DNA of 64,000 bases from G963664935 sp963664935 (GCA_963664935.2 CAXXSE010000006.1:1-64000); one strand, 5' to 3'. Counted from the first letter of the stretch, positions 37,537-46,806 are shown. Program-made: numbers and translations. Notes: generated from the sequence alone by a model not told the origin.

Positions 37537-39567
37537 GTGGTTTCATTAACAACACAAAAAGAAGCACGAGAGGTCAGAAATCTTCCTTTCTGCTACCTGT
37601 GTGGAAATGCGTTTGAAGATGGAGTTTCAATTAATCACGACCATGTCCCACCGGAATCTATTTTTGACAGGGCGGACAGGAATTTTCCACTAAAACTTGT
37701 GATACATGAAGAGCAGTGCCACAGACCAATGAACCTTGATGATGAGGTATTGGGTCAATTAGTAGCATTGATTCATGGAAAGCAGCCATCCGAAAAGAAT
37801 GACAAGCTTAAAATAGACATTTATCAGAGGCTAGATTCAGGGAGCATTATGGCTGCTTTCATTCAGCGTAACCTAGAACTTTTACTTAGGCGTTGGCTTA
37901 GTGGATTTCATGCGGCCTTATATCGTGAACCATTAGATTCAAATACACGGTTTGCCATTCAAACCCCATTCCCTTCGGGCACCATCAAGGACTGCAAATT
38001 CGTAGAAGACCCAATAAGGGATCAACATTATAAATTTGTTGAGTGTATAAAAAGAAATAGAGCGGCGAATAACCTAGATCACATCGTAGCTATAGTTTTT
38101 AAGAAAAAGAATTTGGCCAAATGCAGTTATGCGTGGTCAGCGAGTTCCTTGAATTTCACGAACAGTGCAAGTACCTCATCGGCAGCATTGTTGAATTGCA
38201 AGAGGGCCTCTGCGACCTTGTTTTTTAGATCGTCGAACGTTGGGAAATGATGGAGATGGGTTCCCTGTTCTTTGATTTTTTTCCACAGCTTCTCGATTGG
38301 ATTGTAGTCGGGTGAGTAAGACGGCAATTGGTAAACAGTCAGTCGGTCTTTATGGTCCTCAAAGAACGCCTTCATTGCCTTGCTGGTATGGTAGCGCGCA
38401 CCATCCTGTATGAGTACGATAGGCTGTTTGGTTTGTGCAAGCACTTCGGTCAAATAGGTCATGTAGGTTTGTGAGTTAAAGCGTTCTTCCTGGCATTTGT
38501 AAAAAAACCGTCCCGTAAAATAATCAATCAAGCCGAGCACCTTGTAGCCTTTACGCTTGCCGGACGTCTTGATGGTCGGTTGCTGGCCTTTTCGTGCCCA
38601 CGTATAGCTGAGCGACCCCCATTGTGGAAATGACGCCTCATCGCCAAATAACAGTAGCGCCTTTTTTTGTTTTGCCTCGGCTAGAATCGCTGGCCACTTT
38701 TGATCCAGCCACTGTTGGCGGGCCTCTTCATCCAGGTGATCGGAAACAAACCGTGCCTTTTGATAAGAAAAGCCCATGTTTTTGAGCAATTGACTGATAT
38801 AGTGAACGCAATAGAACACGCCAAATCGCTCATGGATTAAGCCTTGAATCATTGGGCTGCGCCAGCAATTACCCACAAACCCTGCAGCCGCGGGGCCCGC
38901 GTCTATGACAGCCGCTAATTCACTCCGTTGTTCTTTGGTCATTTTCGAAGGCCTTCCCGGTGGCTTCTTCGATCTCAGTCCGACAACACCGCCGACCAAC
39001 AAACGCTTGATCCATTGTCGAACCGCTTCGGCTGAAACTCGAAGCATTTTGGCCACCGCTTGAATAACCTGCCCTCAGCGAAGGCCAGAACTGCTAAGAT
39101 CCGTTTCACCCACGGCAAATCACCTTTTTGCTGGGCTCGCTTCAATTCTTCGAGCAAATCATTCTGGTGGGCCTTGGAGAGATTAAGTTTAAAAATTAAC
39201 ATGGGGCAGCTCCTTATTGACTAGAGATTAACCCATGTCAGACTAAACACTTGTTACTCTAATGTCTAATCGAGCTACCCTGTCGCTATTTTGCTCAGCA
39301 CGCCAAGATCTTTTTCTTAAAGTCTATAATAATGGAAAATTACGATATGAGTGTGTGTGGGACCAACTGAGTGACAATAGCTGGGCTTGCATTTTTGCAC
39401 TTGACATATATGGATGGAAAGACCTTGGTAATGTAAATAACTTCCAGGCAAGAGGCTGCGCAGGCTTATATAGTCCTCCAAGTGGAAAAGCACCGACCAC
39501 TGCGTGTTTAGCCACGCAGTTGGAATTTTCGCAAGAGAATATTGATGTCGCGGACCCTTTCGCCTGA
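37537..39567 (+). pseudogene. HNH-endonuclease-like protein interrupted by IS630, cassette 8
   Basis: The first 198 or so codons encode a zinc-type HNH motif: FCYLCGNAFEDGVSINHDHV, PPESIF and VIHEEQCHRPMNLDDE. At about 38120 the frame runs into an IS630 element. Coding sequence resumes after 39250 and ends at 39565-39567 with LYSPPSGKAPTTACLATQLE. Whether that second part belongs to the same protein or to a separate cassette gene cannot be decided here, but no attC separates them. The role (nuclease, perhaps defence) is inferred from the HNH motif only. Confidence 0.6.
38127..39202 (-). mobile_element. IS630-family transposase, one frameshift
   Basis: The helix-turn-helix N-terminus (NLSKAHQNDLLEELKRAQQK) is separated by a shift near 39060 from the rest, which starts AKMLRVSAEAVRQWIKRLL. 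The DDE residues are in LLLFGDEASFPQWGSLSYTW, IVLIQDGARYHTSKAMKAFF and YNPIEKLWKKIKE. The element is inserted in the HNH cassette in reverse orientation. I could not define its ends; IS630 elements duplicate only TA. Confidence 0.85.
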
Positions 39568-39585
39568 TGAATTTATATTATAAAC

Positions 39586-39643
39586 ATCTAACAACCAGCT
39601 CCAAGCGACGCAAAAAACGCGCGCTTGAGCTGAAATGTTAGAG
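39586..39643 (+). repeat. attC site of cassette 8
   Basis: Cores ATCTAAC (39586-39592) and GTTAGAG (39637-39643), with CAGCTC-AAGCG paired to CGCTTGAGCTG, give a short hairpin of 58 bases. Confidence 0.85.
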
Positions 39644-39671
39644 CCATCGAAACAATTGGAGGAATACCAAT

Positions 39672-39896
39672 ATGAATCTAAACCAAATCGTAGATGAAGC
39701 TCTTCACCTGCCTGAGGATGAACGCGCGGAGTTAGCACAAAAACTACTTCTAAGTCTTGATTCACCCTCAGACGGTGAAATCAAGACAGCTTGGCTTCGA
39801 GAAGCACGGAACAGAGCTAAAGAACTTGATGAAGGTCTTGTTCAGCCAGTACCTGTGGAGGAAGTACGAAGGAAAGCACAGGCTCTCCTAAGGTGA
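39672..39896 (+). CDS. Antitoxin of an addiction module (RelB-like), cassette 9
   Basis: A 74-residue acidic protein of the short addiction-module component family (MNLNQIVDEALHLPEDERAE, LAQKLLLSLDSP, then WLREARNRAKELDEG and PVPVEEVRRKAQALL). It would neutralise the adjacent toxin and repress the pair. It overlaps the toxin gene by four bases and has a GGAGGA ribosome-binding site. It lies on the plus strand in its own cassette, where such pairs stabilise integron arrays. Confidence 0.85.
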   Translation: MNLNQIVDEALHLPEDERAELAQKLLLSLDSPSDGEIKTAWLREARNRAKELDEGLVQPVPVEEVRRKAQALLR

Positions 39897-40186
39897 CATA
39901 TTACTTTCACCCTGCGGCGGAGGCGGAACACCTTGAATCGGTAGCCTATTTTGAATCAAAACGGCCAGGGCTAGGTGCTATATACTTGGCTGAGTTCGAG
40001 AAAATTCTTACTGAAGTTTGTAAATCACCACTCAGGTATCCGATAGAATTAAAGCCCGATATACGGCACCGAGGAATGGAGAAATTCCCGTTTACTATTC
40101 TATATCGTGAAGTTTCAGGAACCGTTCAAATATTAGCGGTTGCACATCATCGACGCCGTCCAGGGTATTGGTTGGGTAGGCTCTAA
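39893..40186 (+). CDS. RelE/ParE-family toxin, cassette 9
   Basis: A 97-residue toxin of the RelE/ParE fold. TYYFHPAAEAEHLESVAYFE, RPGLGAIYLAEFEKILTEV and MEKFPFTILYREVSGTVQIL are typical, and the end HHRRRPGYWLGRL is the usual basic C-terminus. It would cut mRNA or poison gyrase; the target cannot be told from sequence. It overlaps the antitoxin by four bases, and its stop lies in the attC core. Confidence 0.85.
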   Translation: MTYYFHPAAEAEHLESVAYFESKRPGLGAIYLAEFEKILTEVCKSPLRYPIELKPDIRHRGMEKFPFTILYREVSGTVQILAVAHHRRRPGYWLGRL

Positions 40187-40242
40187 CGAATAAGGTTAGA
40201 TTGTGTGAGTGAAGCGAACCACAATCTAACCGTTTGTTGGAC
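40181..40242 (+). repeat. attC site of cassette 9
   Basis: Cores CTCTAAC (40181-40187) and GTTGGAC (40236-40242), with arms GGTTAGATTGTG / CACAATCTAACC, make a very regular hairpin of 62 bases. Four bases later the IS91-like element begins, next to CAAG. Confidence 0.88.
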
Positions 40243-40509
40243 AAGCCCGTCGGTTATGATCCAGTTTCTCTATGAAAATATCTTTTTGAGTCTCGCGGCC
40301 TCTCAAGGCTTACGGTGACCCGCAAACCTCAAAATTCAGCGAATACGGTTGCTATTGCAGCAACGCGTGGCAAGAATGCCTTCTAGTGAGGCCAGTTCCG
40401 CCTATTTTACCCCTTTTTTAGACAAGCGGGTTCCTCAGCGCTATACACTGAATTTAAATCCATCCGCAGGGGTGGTAGCGTTTACATGATCAATGGCTCC
40501 AGCGTATTA

Positions 40510-41655
40510 TCATGTCGGTACCGCCACCTTCCATGGGAACAGCGGAGGAACCCGTGTTTTGATAATCTTCATCGGACCACCGCAACACCGACAGGTCAGT
40601 GTGGGTCGTTTTCTAAGCCATGCCAATGCTCGGCCTAGATCCAGTTTGAGTAAATACTGAAGCAACTGTATCGAGTGTTTGCTATTGGGGTGCAAAAAAC
40701 CGAAATTCCTAGCCCGTCTAAACCTTTTGGGTAGGGCATGCTGGAGGATCAACCACAAAAATTGCGGGCCGGAAATGGTCTTAAGCTCAATCTGCTGGGT
40801 CTTGCTGTTTTGGTAGCGAAAAGTCACTCGACCCGCCTCGCAAGCGACAATATCCTTTTCCTGGATCACGCCGCGATAGCGGTAACGACCCAGATAGATC
40901 AACGCCTTCTCACCGGAGCCGACCGATTTGCAGTCCACGACCCACTGTTCAGGGTGTCTAGCCGGTAGCACAAGCTCTGCCTGAGTCATGGCTTCAAGCA
41001 TCTTGGCGCGAAACACTTTGGCCAGTGCCTGATGGTTGAACAGGTAACCGCTCTTGGTTTTGATCTTGCTTTTGGTTTTGATCTTGTTTTTGACTTTAGG
41101 CTTGTTTTTCTTGGTTCGCCAAAGTTTATTCAACGCATCAATCGCCGCTGCGGGCATGATCATATGCACATGGGGATGAAAATCCAGACAGCGAGAATGG
41201 GTGTGTAAAACAGCAATAGCGCCCGGAATCCCCTGAAGCTGTTTGTCGTTTTGACTAAAGGTTCGCAGTGTATCCCAACAGCATTGGATCATCGTCGAAT
41301 ACATCTGGCGTTGATGTGACCAAGCCAGGGGTCTAAACTCGGCGGGCAACGTGAACGTGACCAAGAAATACTCGGCAGGCACCTGTTTCTTGAGTTGTCG
41401 CTCCAACCACTGTTGGCTTTCGTGGGATTGACAGTGTGGGCAGTTGCGGTGTCCGCAGGAATGCGGCACATAGGTTTGGCGTTCACAGGCGTCACAGCCC
41501 ACCAACATTTTGGGGCTGTGCCGGGTCCGGCAAATCTCCATGGCGGCGAGTGCCTTGCGATGAGAGGGCAGAAGCTGCCCTGCATATTGCGCCAGAAACT
41601 CGGCGCCAAAAGTCTTAATGATCGATGATAACAGTATCATTTGACCTTCCCCCAT
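40510..41655 (-). CDS. IS91-family rolling-circle transposase
   Basis: A 381-residue Y2-type HUH transposase. The zinc-binding N-terminus is CDACERQTYVPHSCGHRNCP followed by HCQ, the HUH metal site is FHPHVHMIMPA, and the tyrosine region is IYLGRYRYRGVI. A lysine-rich low-complexity stretch (KNKPKVKNKIKTKSKIKTKS) lies in the middle. The start overlaps the end of the recombinase gene, so both are coupled. It is intact and could also mobilise the deleted copy. Confidence 0.9.
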   Translation of the reverse strand: MGEGQMILLSSIIKTFGAEFLAQYAGQLLPSHRKALAAMEICRTRHSPKMLVGCDACERQTYVPHSCGHRNCPHCQSHESQQWLERQLKKQVPAEYFLVTFTLPAEFRPLAWSHQRQMYSTMIQCCWDTLRTFSQNDKQLQGIPGAIAVLHTHSRCLDFHPHVHMIMPAAAIDALNKLWRTKKNKPKVKNKIKTKSKIKTKSGYLFNHQALAKVFRAKMLEAMTQAELVLPARHPEQWVVDCKSVGSGEKALIYLGRYRYRGVIQEKDIVACEAGRVTFRYQNSKTQQIELKTISGPQFLWLILQHALPKRFRRARNFGFLHPNSKHSIQLLQYLLKLDLGRALAWLRKRPTLTCRCCGGPMKIIKTRVPPLFPWKVAVPT

Positions 41656-41897
41656 TGGATGGAGAAGCCATTCATCAGATCATTGATCAGGGTCTTTGTG
41701 TGACGTGCCAGCAGTGTTCTGAAACTACCCTAAATCTGGCGATCTGAAAGTGGAGGAATATTTTCTTCTTTTTTTCTTGAATCTTCACATCTAAAACCCT
41801 TCTTTTCTTCCTCGTCTTATTTTTTGTTTTTCCCCTCGGATTTTGGGTAAATCATCGGTATTGTGCATCATGAAACTTCGTACTACGAGGAGACGTG

Positions 41898-42424
41898 ATG
41901 AAGCGACGAAGAAGACGTAAGTGTCGGCATTGTCGGGCATTATTCCATCCTGATCCACGCAATGTCCGACATCAAAATACTGTTCGAAAGTAGCCTGCCG
42001 GAAGGCGAGTAAAGCAGCTAGTCAACGCCGTTGGTTAAACAAGAAAGCGAATAAAAACCATTTTTGTGGATCGGCCAATGTACTGCGGGTACAGACCTGG
42101 CGACAGGCCCATCCAGGGTACTGGCGACGCAAGCGATCCATAAGCAACGCTGCGTTACAAGAGGACTTATTGGCTCAAGCTGTTGAATCAAATGACGAAT
42201 CAGGCCTCTTAATGAGGTCTGCGTTACAAGATCTCTTAGCCAACCCAAGCCTGATGTTAATTGGGCTTATCGCTCATATAAGCGGATATACGTTACAAGA
42301 TGACATTGCGGAAACGGGCCGCCGATTGGTAGGGTTGGGGGGTGATATTCTCAATCCCCAAGGAGGTCAACATGTCGATCAAGCGTGTATTATGTCCGGC
42401 ACAGGTCCGCCGGATTCCCCCTAA
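41898..42424 (+). pseudogene. IS21-accessory zinc-ribbon-like protein, frameshifted
   Basis: The start MKRRRRRKCRHCRALFHPDP contains CxxC and a basic patch. A shift near 41990 leads to ACRKASKAASQRRWLNKKAN and on to HPGYWRRKRS and a C-terminus of unknown fold. The second pair of cysteine-type ligands falls at the shift. I know similar small proteins next to IS21-like istA genes but no experimental role. It overlaps the next gene. Confidence 0.55.
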
Positions 42425-42815
42425 GTTCAGTTGGATTGATCAGCGACTGGTTCGCCATCGATTCATCGGTTCCTGTGGTACCGAGGCGTTGGCGCTGTAC
42501 CTGTTTTTGGTGACCGTGGCCGATGCTCAAGGACTGAGTTATTACTCGGATCGTTCAATCCTCAGCCGGTTATCGTGCTTGGATACAGACCGGCTCGCTC
42601 AAGCCCGTACCGAGCTGCAACGCGTCGGATGGATTGCCTATCAAAAACCCCTTTACCAGGTCTTGACACTGGACATCCCAATACGCTCAGACGATCCTCA
42701 ACTACGTATTCCAGACCAAAGTGGCCCCCTATCGACACGGCATCGAACCGCCGAGCCCGTTGAGATGATTAAATTACTCCGCCGTGCTTTGGAGGGTCAC
42801 CATGATTCGCTATGA
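42372..42815 (+). CDS. IS21-accessory helical protein
   Basis: A 147-residue protein with start ATG at 42372 behind AGGAGG. MSIKRVLCPAQVRRIPPKFS, WIDQRLVRHRFI and GTEALALYLFLVTVADAQGL then YYSDRSILSRLSCLDTDRLA look like a winged-helix protein. Related genes are found just upstream of istA in some IS21-family elements. It overlaps istA by 14 bases. Its function is unknown; regulation of transposition or target choice is a guess. Confidence 0.7.
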   Translation: MSIKRVLCPAQVRRIPPKFSWIDQRLVRHRFIGSCGTEALALYLFLVTVADAQGLSYYSDRSILSRLSCLDTDRLAQARTELQRVGWIAYQKPLYQVLTLDIPIRSDDPQLRIPDQSGPLSTRHRTAEPVEMIKLLRRALEGHHDSL

Positions 42816-44274
42816 GACCTACTGCAAGATTCACGATTATTCACAACGACAGGGTTTAAAGGTCTCGCAAATTGCCCGGGAGCTCGGGCTGGATACCAAA
42901 ACCGTCGCCAAGTGGATCAACGTCAAATCGTTTGCCCGGCGTCAATCCACACCGCGCCGTAGCAAGCTCGATCCGTATAAAGATCAGATTGTGCGCTGGC
43001 TGGAATCACATGCCTACAGTGCCACCCAGATCTTTCAGCGGCTTAAAGACATCGGCTATGACGGTGGTTACAGTATTGTCACGGACTATGTACGCCTCGT
43101 TCGGCCAAAGCGTCAACCGGCCTTTTTGACCTTGTCGTTTGAGGCCGGCGAATGTATCCAGATGGATTGGGGCGAATACGGTGCGGTCAATGTCGGATCC
43201 AGCCGTCGGCGGTTGAGCTTTTTTGTCATGGTGTTGTGTGATAGTCGCCTCATGTACGTGGAATTTACCGTCTCGCAAACCCTGGAACACTTCCTGGCCT
43301 GCCATCAAAATGCCTTTCAGTTCTTTGGGGGTATTCCGAAAAAAGTCATGGTCGATAATTTGAAATCCGCCGTCCTCAAACGCGTGGTCGGACAGGCACC
43401 GGTCTTTAATCCGCGTTATTTGGATTTCTCAAGGCATTATGGCTTTGACATTGCCGCTTGCAATGTCCGCAAAGGCAACGAAAAAGGCCGCGTCGAAAAT
43501 GGCGTCGGTTATGTCAAAAAGAACTTCCTCAATGGCTTGGATATCCCCGATTTCAGTGCCGTCAATCCCGCCGCCAAACAGTGGCTCGATTCGGTCGCCA
43601 ATGTGCGTATTCATGGCGAAACCCATGAACAACCCATCGTGCGTTTTGAAACTGAAAAAAAGGCCCTGCAACCGTTACCGACTCAGCCTTACGATGTCAG
43701 TGTGATCCATCCCGTGCGGGCCTCAAACCGCTTCCGTGTTAAGTTGGATACCAATCGCTATTCCGTTCCCGCCGAGTATGCCAGCACCCCACTCACACTA
43801 AAAGCCTATCCCGATCGAATTGTCATCTACCACCAAGATAAGCTGATTGCCCAGCATGTTCGCTGTTACGATCGACACCGGGATTTCGAACTGCCCGATC
43901 ACCCCCGTGAATTGCTGGCTCAACGGCGTAAAGCCTACCAGCAAACCTTATTAAGACGTTTCCTGACCTTGTCGCCCCGTGCCGAACACTTTTATCAGGA
44001 ACTTCAACACAAAAACCTCAATACCCGTCATCATTTGCGCCAGATCCTGGCCTTGAGCGAGATCTACGGTGTCGATAAAGTCGCGCGCGCCATGGACGAT
44101 GCCTTGACGTTTAAAGTCTTTCGCAGTGAATACATCGCCAATATCCTTGAGCAACGGGAACGTCAACTCCCACAACCCGGCGCATTACACTTAACACGCA
44201 GTCAAGATCTACTCGATCTGGACCTCACCGAACCCTCTCTTGCGATCTATGATCGTTTATCCGATAAAATCTGA
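42802..44274 (+). CDS. istA: IS21-family transposase IstA
   Basis: The start at 42802 (MIRYETYCKIHDYSQRQGLK) gives 490 residues. The N-terminal helix-turn-helix is VSQIARELGLDTKTVAKWI. The DDE core contains CIQMDWGEYGAVNVG, FGGIPKKVMVDNLKSAVL and the RKGNEKGRVENGVGYVKKNF region. It catalyses cut-and-paste or circle-mediated transposition with the ATPase IstB. It is intact, followed by istB after 16 bases. Confidence 0.93.
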   Translation: MIRYETYCKIHDYSQRQGLKVSQIARELGLDTKTVAKWINVKSFARRQSTPRRSKLDPYKDQIVRWLESHAYSATQIFQRLKDIGYDGGYSIVTDYVRLVRPKRQPAFLTLSFEAGECIQMDWGEYGAVNVGSSRRRLSFFVMVLCDSRLMYVEFTVSQTLEHFLACHQNAFQFFGGIPKKVMVDNLKSAVLKRVVGQAPVFNPRYLDFSRHYGFDIAACNVRKGNEKGRVENGVGYVKKNFLNGLDIPDFSAVNPAAKQWLDSVANVRIHGETHEQPIVRFETEKKALQPLPTQPYDVSVIHPVRASNRFRVKLDTNRYSVPAEYASTPLTLKAYPDRIVIYHQDKLIAQHVRCYDRHRDFELPDHPRELLAQRRKAYQQTLLRRFLTLSPRAEHFYQELQHKNLNTRHHLRQILALSEIYGVDKVARAMDDALTFKVFRSEYIANILEQRERQLPQPGALHLTRSQDLLDLDLTEPSLAIYDRLSDKI

Positions 44275-44290
44275 ATCAAGGAAAACCCTC

Positions 44291-45049
44291 ATGACGACTA
44301 ACACCCACACAACGTCAGACGAGCAACTGCTCCATCATCTGACGTATTTAAAACTCACGTATATACAAGAACATTTCGAATCCCTGACCCAACAGGCCAC
44401 AAAAGAACACCATTCTCACGTCCACTATCTCAACAACCTGATGGAAGGTGAAGCCGCGTTGCGCCAAGATCGCGCCGTGCAACGGCGTATTAAACTGGCC
44501 CGCTTCCCCACCCTCAAAACCCTAGAGCAATTTAACTGGACCTGGCCAAAAAAGATTAATCGTCTTCACGTGCAAAACCTGTTTCGACTGAAGTGGCTTG
44601 AAGACAGGGCCAATGTGATCTTCCTCGGTGGCGTCGGTTTGGGTAAAACCCATTTAAGTACAGCTCTTAGCTATACCGCCTGTTTAAAAGGTCATAGCGT
44701 GCTGTTTGCGACCGCCGTCGATATCGTCAATACCCTCAGCGCCCAGCACACAGGCAGACTCAAACTTGAAATGAAAAAATATCTCAAACCGTCCCTGTTG
44801 TGCATTGACGAACTTGGCTATTTACCGCTCGATAAAACCGGTGCCGATCTGTTGTTTCAGATCATCAGTCATCGCTATGATAAGGGCTCTATTATTCTCA
44901 CGACCAACCGCGCATTCAAACACTGGCCGGAAATCTTTAATAATGACAGTACCATTACTTCCGCGGTACTGGATCGATTACTGCATCACGCGGAAACCAT
45001 CGTGATCGAAGGTCAAAGCTATCGCATGAAGGATCGGATTGAGACTTAA
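44291..45049 (+). CDS. istB: IS21-family helper ATPase IstB
   Basis: A 252-residue AAA+ ATPase related to DnaC. The start at 44291 gives MTTNTHTTSDEQLLHHLTYL. The Walker A is FLGGVGLGKTHLSTAL, the Walker B is LLCIDELGYLPLDKTGADLL, and sensor 1 is SIILTTNRAFKHWPEIFN. It stimulates and regulates IstA and target choice. It is intact. A GACAAT-rich hairpin follows at about 45070-45105 (AAACCGACAAT / GTCGGTTT), which may terminate the transcript. Confidence 0.93.
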   Translation: MTTNTHTTSDEQLLHHLTYLKLTYIQEHFESLTQQATKEHHSHVHYLNNLMEGEAALRQDRAVQRRIKLARFPTLKTLEQFNWTWPKKINRLHVQNLFRLKWLEDRANVIFLGGVGLGKTHLSTALSYTACLKGHSVLFATAVDIVNTLSAQHTGRLKLEMKKYLKPSLLCIDELGYLPLDKTGADLLFQIISHRYDKGSIILTTNRAFKHWPEIFNNDSTITSAVLDRLLHHAETIVIEGQSYRMKDRIET

Positions 45050-46126
45050 GGGTACTTTTACACTACCCCGGAAAAACCGACAATAGTAGCGTTTGTCGGT
45101 TTTTTTTGCCTCGATTTTCAGCCTCGATTTTTATATCGGTAGTTTTAAGGTAAGTTCGCGTCGTCGGTAGCACGTGACGGTCTGTAGTGGCTGTCAGGTG
45201 GGTATATTTGGCGGTGGTTAAGAGGCTCCTATGGCCGAGGATTTTTTGCACCTCAAGTAAGTCAACACCCGATTCAATCAGATGGGTGGCGTAACTGTGG
45301 CGTAGGCTGTGTGGGGTAATCTTTTTTTTATCCCACAGGCGTCCACAAGCTTTTTCAGGGTCGTCTGGACGCCGCCACGATCCAGCGGTGTGGTCGCCGT
45401 ATGACTGCCTTTCAGACCGCCTTTGCGATTCGGGAAGAGTAATACCGGATTGCGATGCACCGACCAGAAGCGACGGAGTATATCCACCGTGGCGTCGGGC
45501 AGCGGCACCAAGCGATCCTGATTGCCCTTGGCATCGCGGATATGCACCCGCTGACGCTCAGCATCGATATCACCGACCTCGAGGCGAAGTCCTTCACCGA
45601 GACGCAAGCCGAGACTGTAGACGGTAAAAAAGAACACCCGGTAGCTCAACTTGTGGGCCGCCATAAAGAGACGCGACGCTTCCTTAATGGTAACGATATC
45701 CGGTAACCGTGTGGTCCGCGGTGGTTTAATCAAATCAACGTTCACCCAGGGCTTATGGAGGACATGCTAATAGAAGAATTTGAGGCCATACAGATCGAGC
45801 TTAACCGCGCTCCAGGAATGCGTACTGAGAAGATTCGAGAAATAATCCGTCAACTGCTGCTCTGAAAGATCATAAACTTGATGCTCAAAGTACAAGCCAA
45901 TGCGACGAATGCCGCGCGAATAGGCCTCTATCGTCTTAGGTTGAAGACCTTTAAGCCTAAGGTGTTGCAGTAACGTTTGATAATCGTACTTGAAATTTCT
46001 ATTGAAGGGTGTTGTCATGACACTGTAACCTCATATTCGTGGTTGAATACCCCTCTGTGCGAGGGGTTGATGTTACATTTTATATTTAATCAGAGCCCGA
46101 GGTCTTTTCTCCGCGATAGCGGCTTC

Positions 46127-46220
46127 GTCCAACAAGGCAAATTCACTCGGAAGTCAAAAAGCATTGCTCCTCGTCCCTCGTCGCAACACTTTTTGCCTCC
46201 GGTGATTTGCAGCGTTATGC
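46127..46220 (+). repeat. attC site bordering the IS91-like element (cassette 10)
   Basis: Cores GTCCAAC (46127-46133) and GTTATGC (46214-46220), with arms GGCAAATTCACTCGG / CCGGTGATTTGC and GTCAAAAAGC / ACTTTTTGCC, form a 94-base hairpin. Confidence 0.88.
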
Positions 46221-46520
46221 GTTACGAAAGTGTAGTTGTGGAACCATATTCTTGTGGAGAATTCTGATGATCTCTACGAGACCTTTGCTGCCAATCCTGT
46301 AAAATATTAAGTGGCCACCTTGCGGGAATTGTTGGTAGCCTTTTTTAATATCGTCACAGGTAGTGCCCATGGCGGGGTTATCGGCAAGTTGGTGAAAGCA
46401 CTGGTCAAATTGTAGTAGGTAAGCATTACGTTGGGTGCGTCCCCATCGTTTTTCGGTAAAAATGGCAATTTGTTTTAAATCAACTTTAGCTTTGGCACTG
46501 AGCCTAAACGGAGGCATCAA
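46215..46520 (-). CDS. parE: ParE-family toxin, cassette 11 (antisense to the array)
   Basis: A 101-residue ParE/RelE-superfamily toxin: FRLSAKAKVDLKQIAIFTEK, RWGRTQRNAYLLQFDQCFH, then YQQFPQGGHLIFYRIGSKGL and VEIIRILHKNMVP. ParE toxins inhibit DNA gyrase. It overlaps the parD gene by four bases. It is transcribed from its own promoter against the direction of the other cassettes, which is common for toxin-antitoxin cassettes. Its 3' end overlaps the preceding attC by six bases. Confidence 0.9.
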   Translation of the reverse strand: MMPPFRLSAKAKVDLKQIAIFTEKRWGRTQRNAYLLQFDQCFHQLADNPAMGTTCDDIKKGYQQFPQGGHLIFYRIGSKGLVEIIRILHKNMVPQLHFRNA

Positions 46521-46756
46521 TGATTTGCGTCATCAATTTCGGAAACGATCTCATCATAAGAATACTCAACAAAGCCGCTATTCTCGCCATCGGTGAGCGC
46601 TTGGCGAAGCGTTTGCATTTTAGTCACGTTGTCCTCAAGCAGCCTAAGGCCCGCTCTAACTATTTCGCTGGCGGAGCCGTATCGGCCGCTAATGAGTTGG
46701 GCGGAAATGAACTCATCAAAATGAGTCCCAAGAGTAATGCTGGTATTTTTGCTCAT
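46517..46756 (-). CDS. parD: ParD-family antitoxin, cassette 11
   Basis: A 79-residue ribbon-helix-helix antitoxin (TSITLGTHFDEFISAQLISG and RYGSASEIVRAGLRLLEDN) with an acidic toxin-binding C-terminus (FVEYSYDEIVSEIDD). It should repress its own promoter. A likely promoter and operator lie at 46757-46800, where the short inverted string TATAATAGGTATATTATGG region overlaps the start. It is intact. Confidence 0.9.
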   Translation of the reverse strand: MSKNTSITLGTHFDEFISAQLISGRYGSASEIVRAGLRLLEDNVTKMQTLRQALTDGENSGFVEYSYDEIVSEIDDANH

Positions 46757-46806
46757 CGTTACACTCTACTAAAAGTACCTATAATAGGTATATTATGGTA
46801 TAAAAC

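Larger units (their letters stand above)
41706..45173 (+). mobile_element. IS21-family element, about 3468 bp
   Basis: The six-base repeat GTGACG occurs at 41700-41705 and 45174-45179 and only once in the uninterrupted copy near 36.86 kb, which defines the insertion point. The ends begin TGCCAGCAGTG on the left and (reverse complement of right) TGCTACCGACG, an imperfect match. The element carries two accessory genes ahead of istA-istB. It lies within the recombinase gene of the IS91-like element, opposite in direction. Confidence 0.85.
41637..46018 (-). pseudogene. Tyrosine recombinase of the IS91-like element, split by IS21
   Basis: The N-terminal DNA-binding domain is at 45767-46018 (FKYDYQTLLQHLRLKGLQPK). 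The catalytic part is at 45174-45745 (FFTVYSLGLRLGEGLRLEVG with the first arginine, then HSYATH-type sequence after a shift near 45335, and KILGHRSLLTTAKYTHL with the tyrosine). The last 25 residues, HTKTLINDLMNGFSIQWGKV, are beyond the IS21 insertion at 41637-41700. Another shift lies near 45755. The recombinase partner is a known arrangement in some IS91-like elements. Confidence 0.8.
40247..46126 (-). mobile_element. IS91-like element with tyrosine recombinase, carrying an IS21-type element
   Basis: The unit comprises an IS91-family transposase (40510-41655), an upstream tyrosine recombinase gene (41637-46018) and flanking ends. The transposase-3' end borders CAAG at 40242-40246, the tetranucleotide next to which IS91 elements insert. 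The other end (GCGATAGCGGCTTCGTCCAAC) is shared with the deleted copy at 37.4 kb. In both copies this end merges with the attC core GTCCAAC. An IS21-type element of about 3.5 kb interrupts the recombinase gene. In effect the element is carried as a cassette. Confidence 0.8.
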
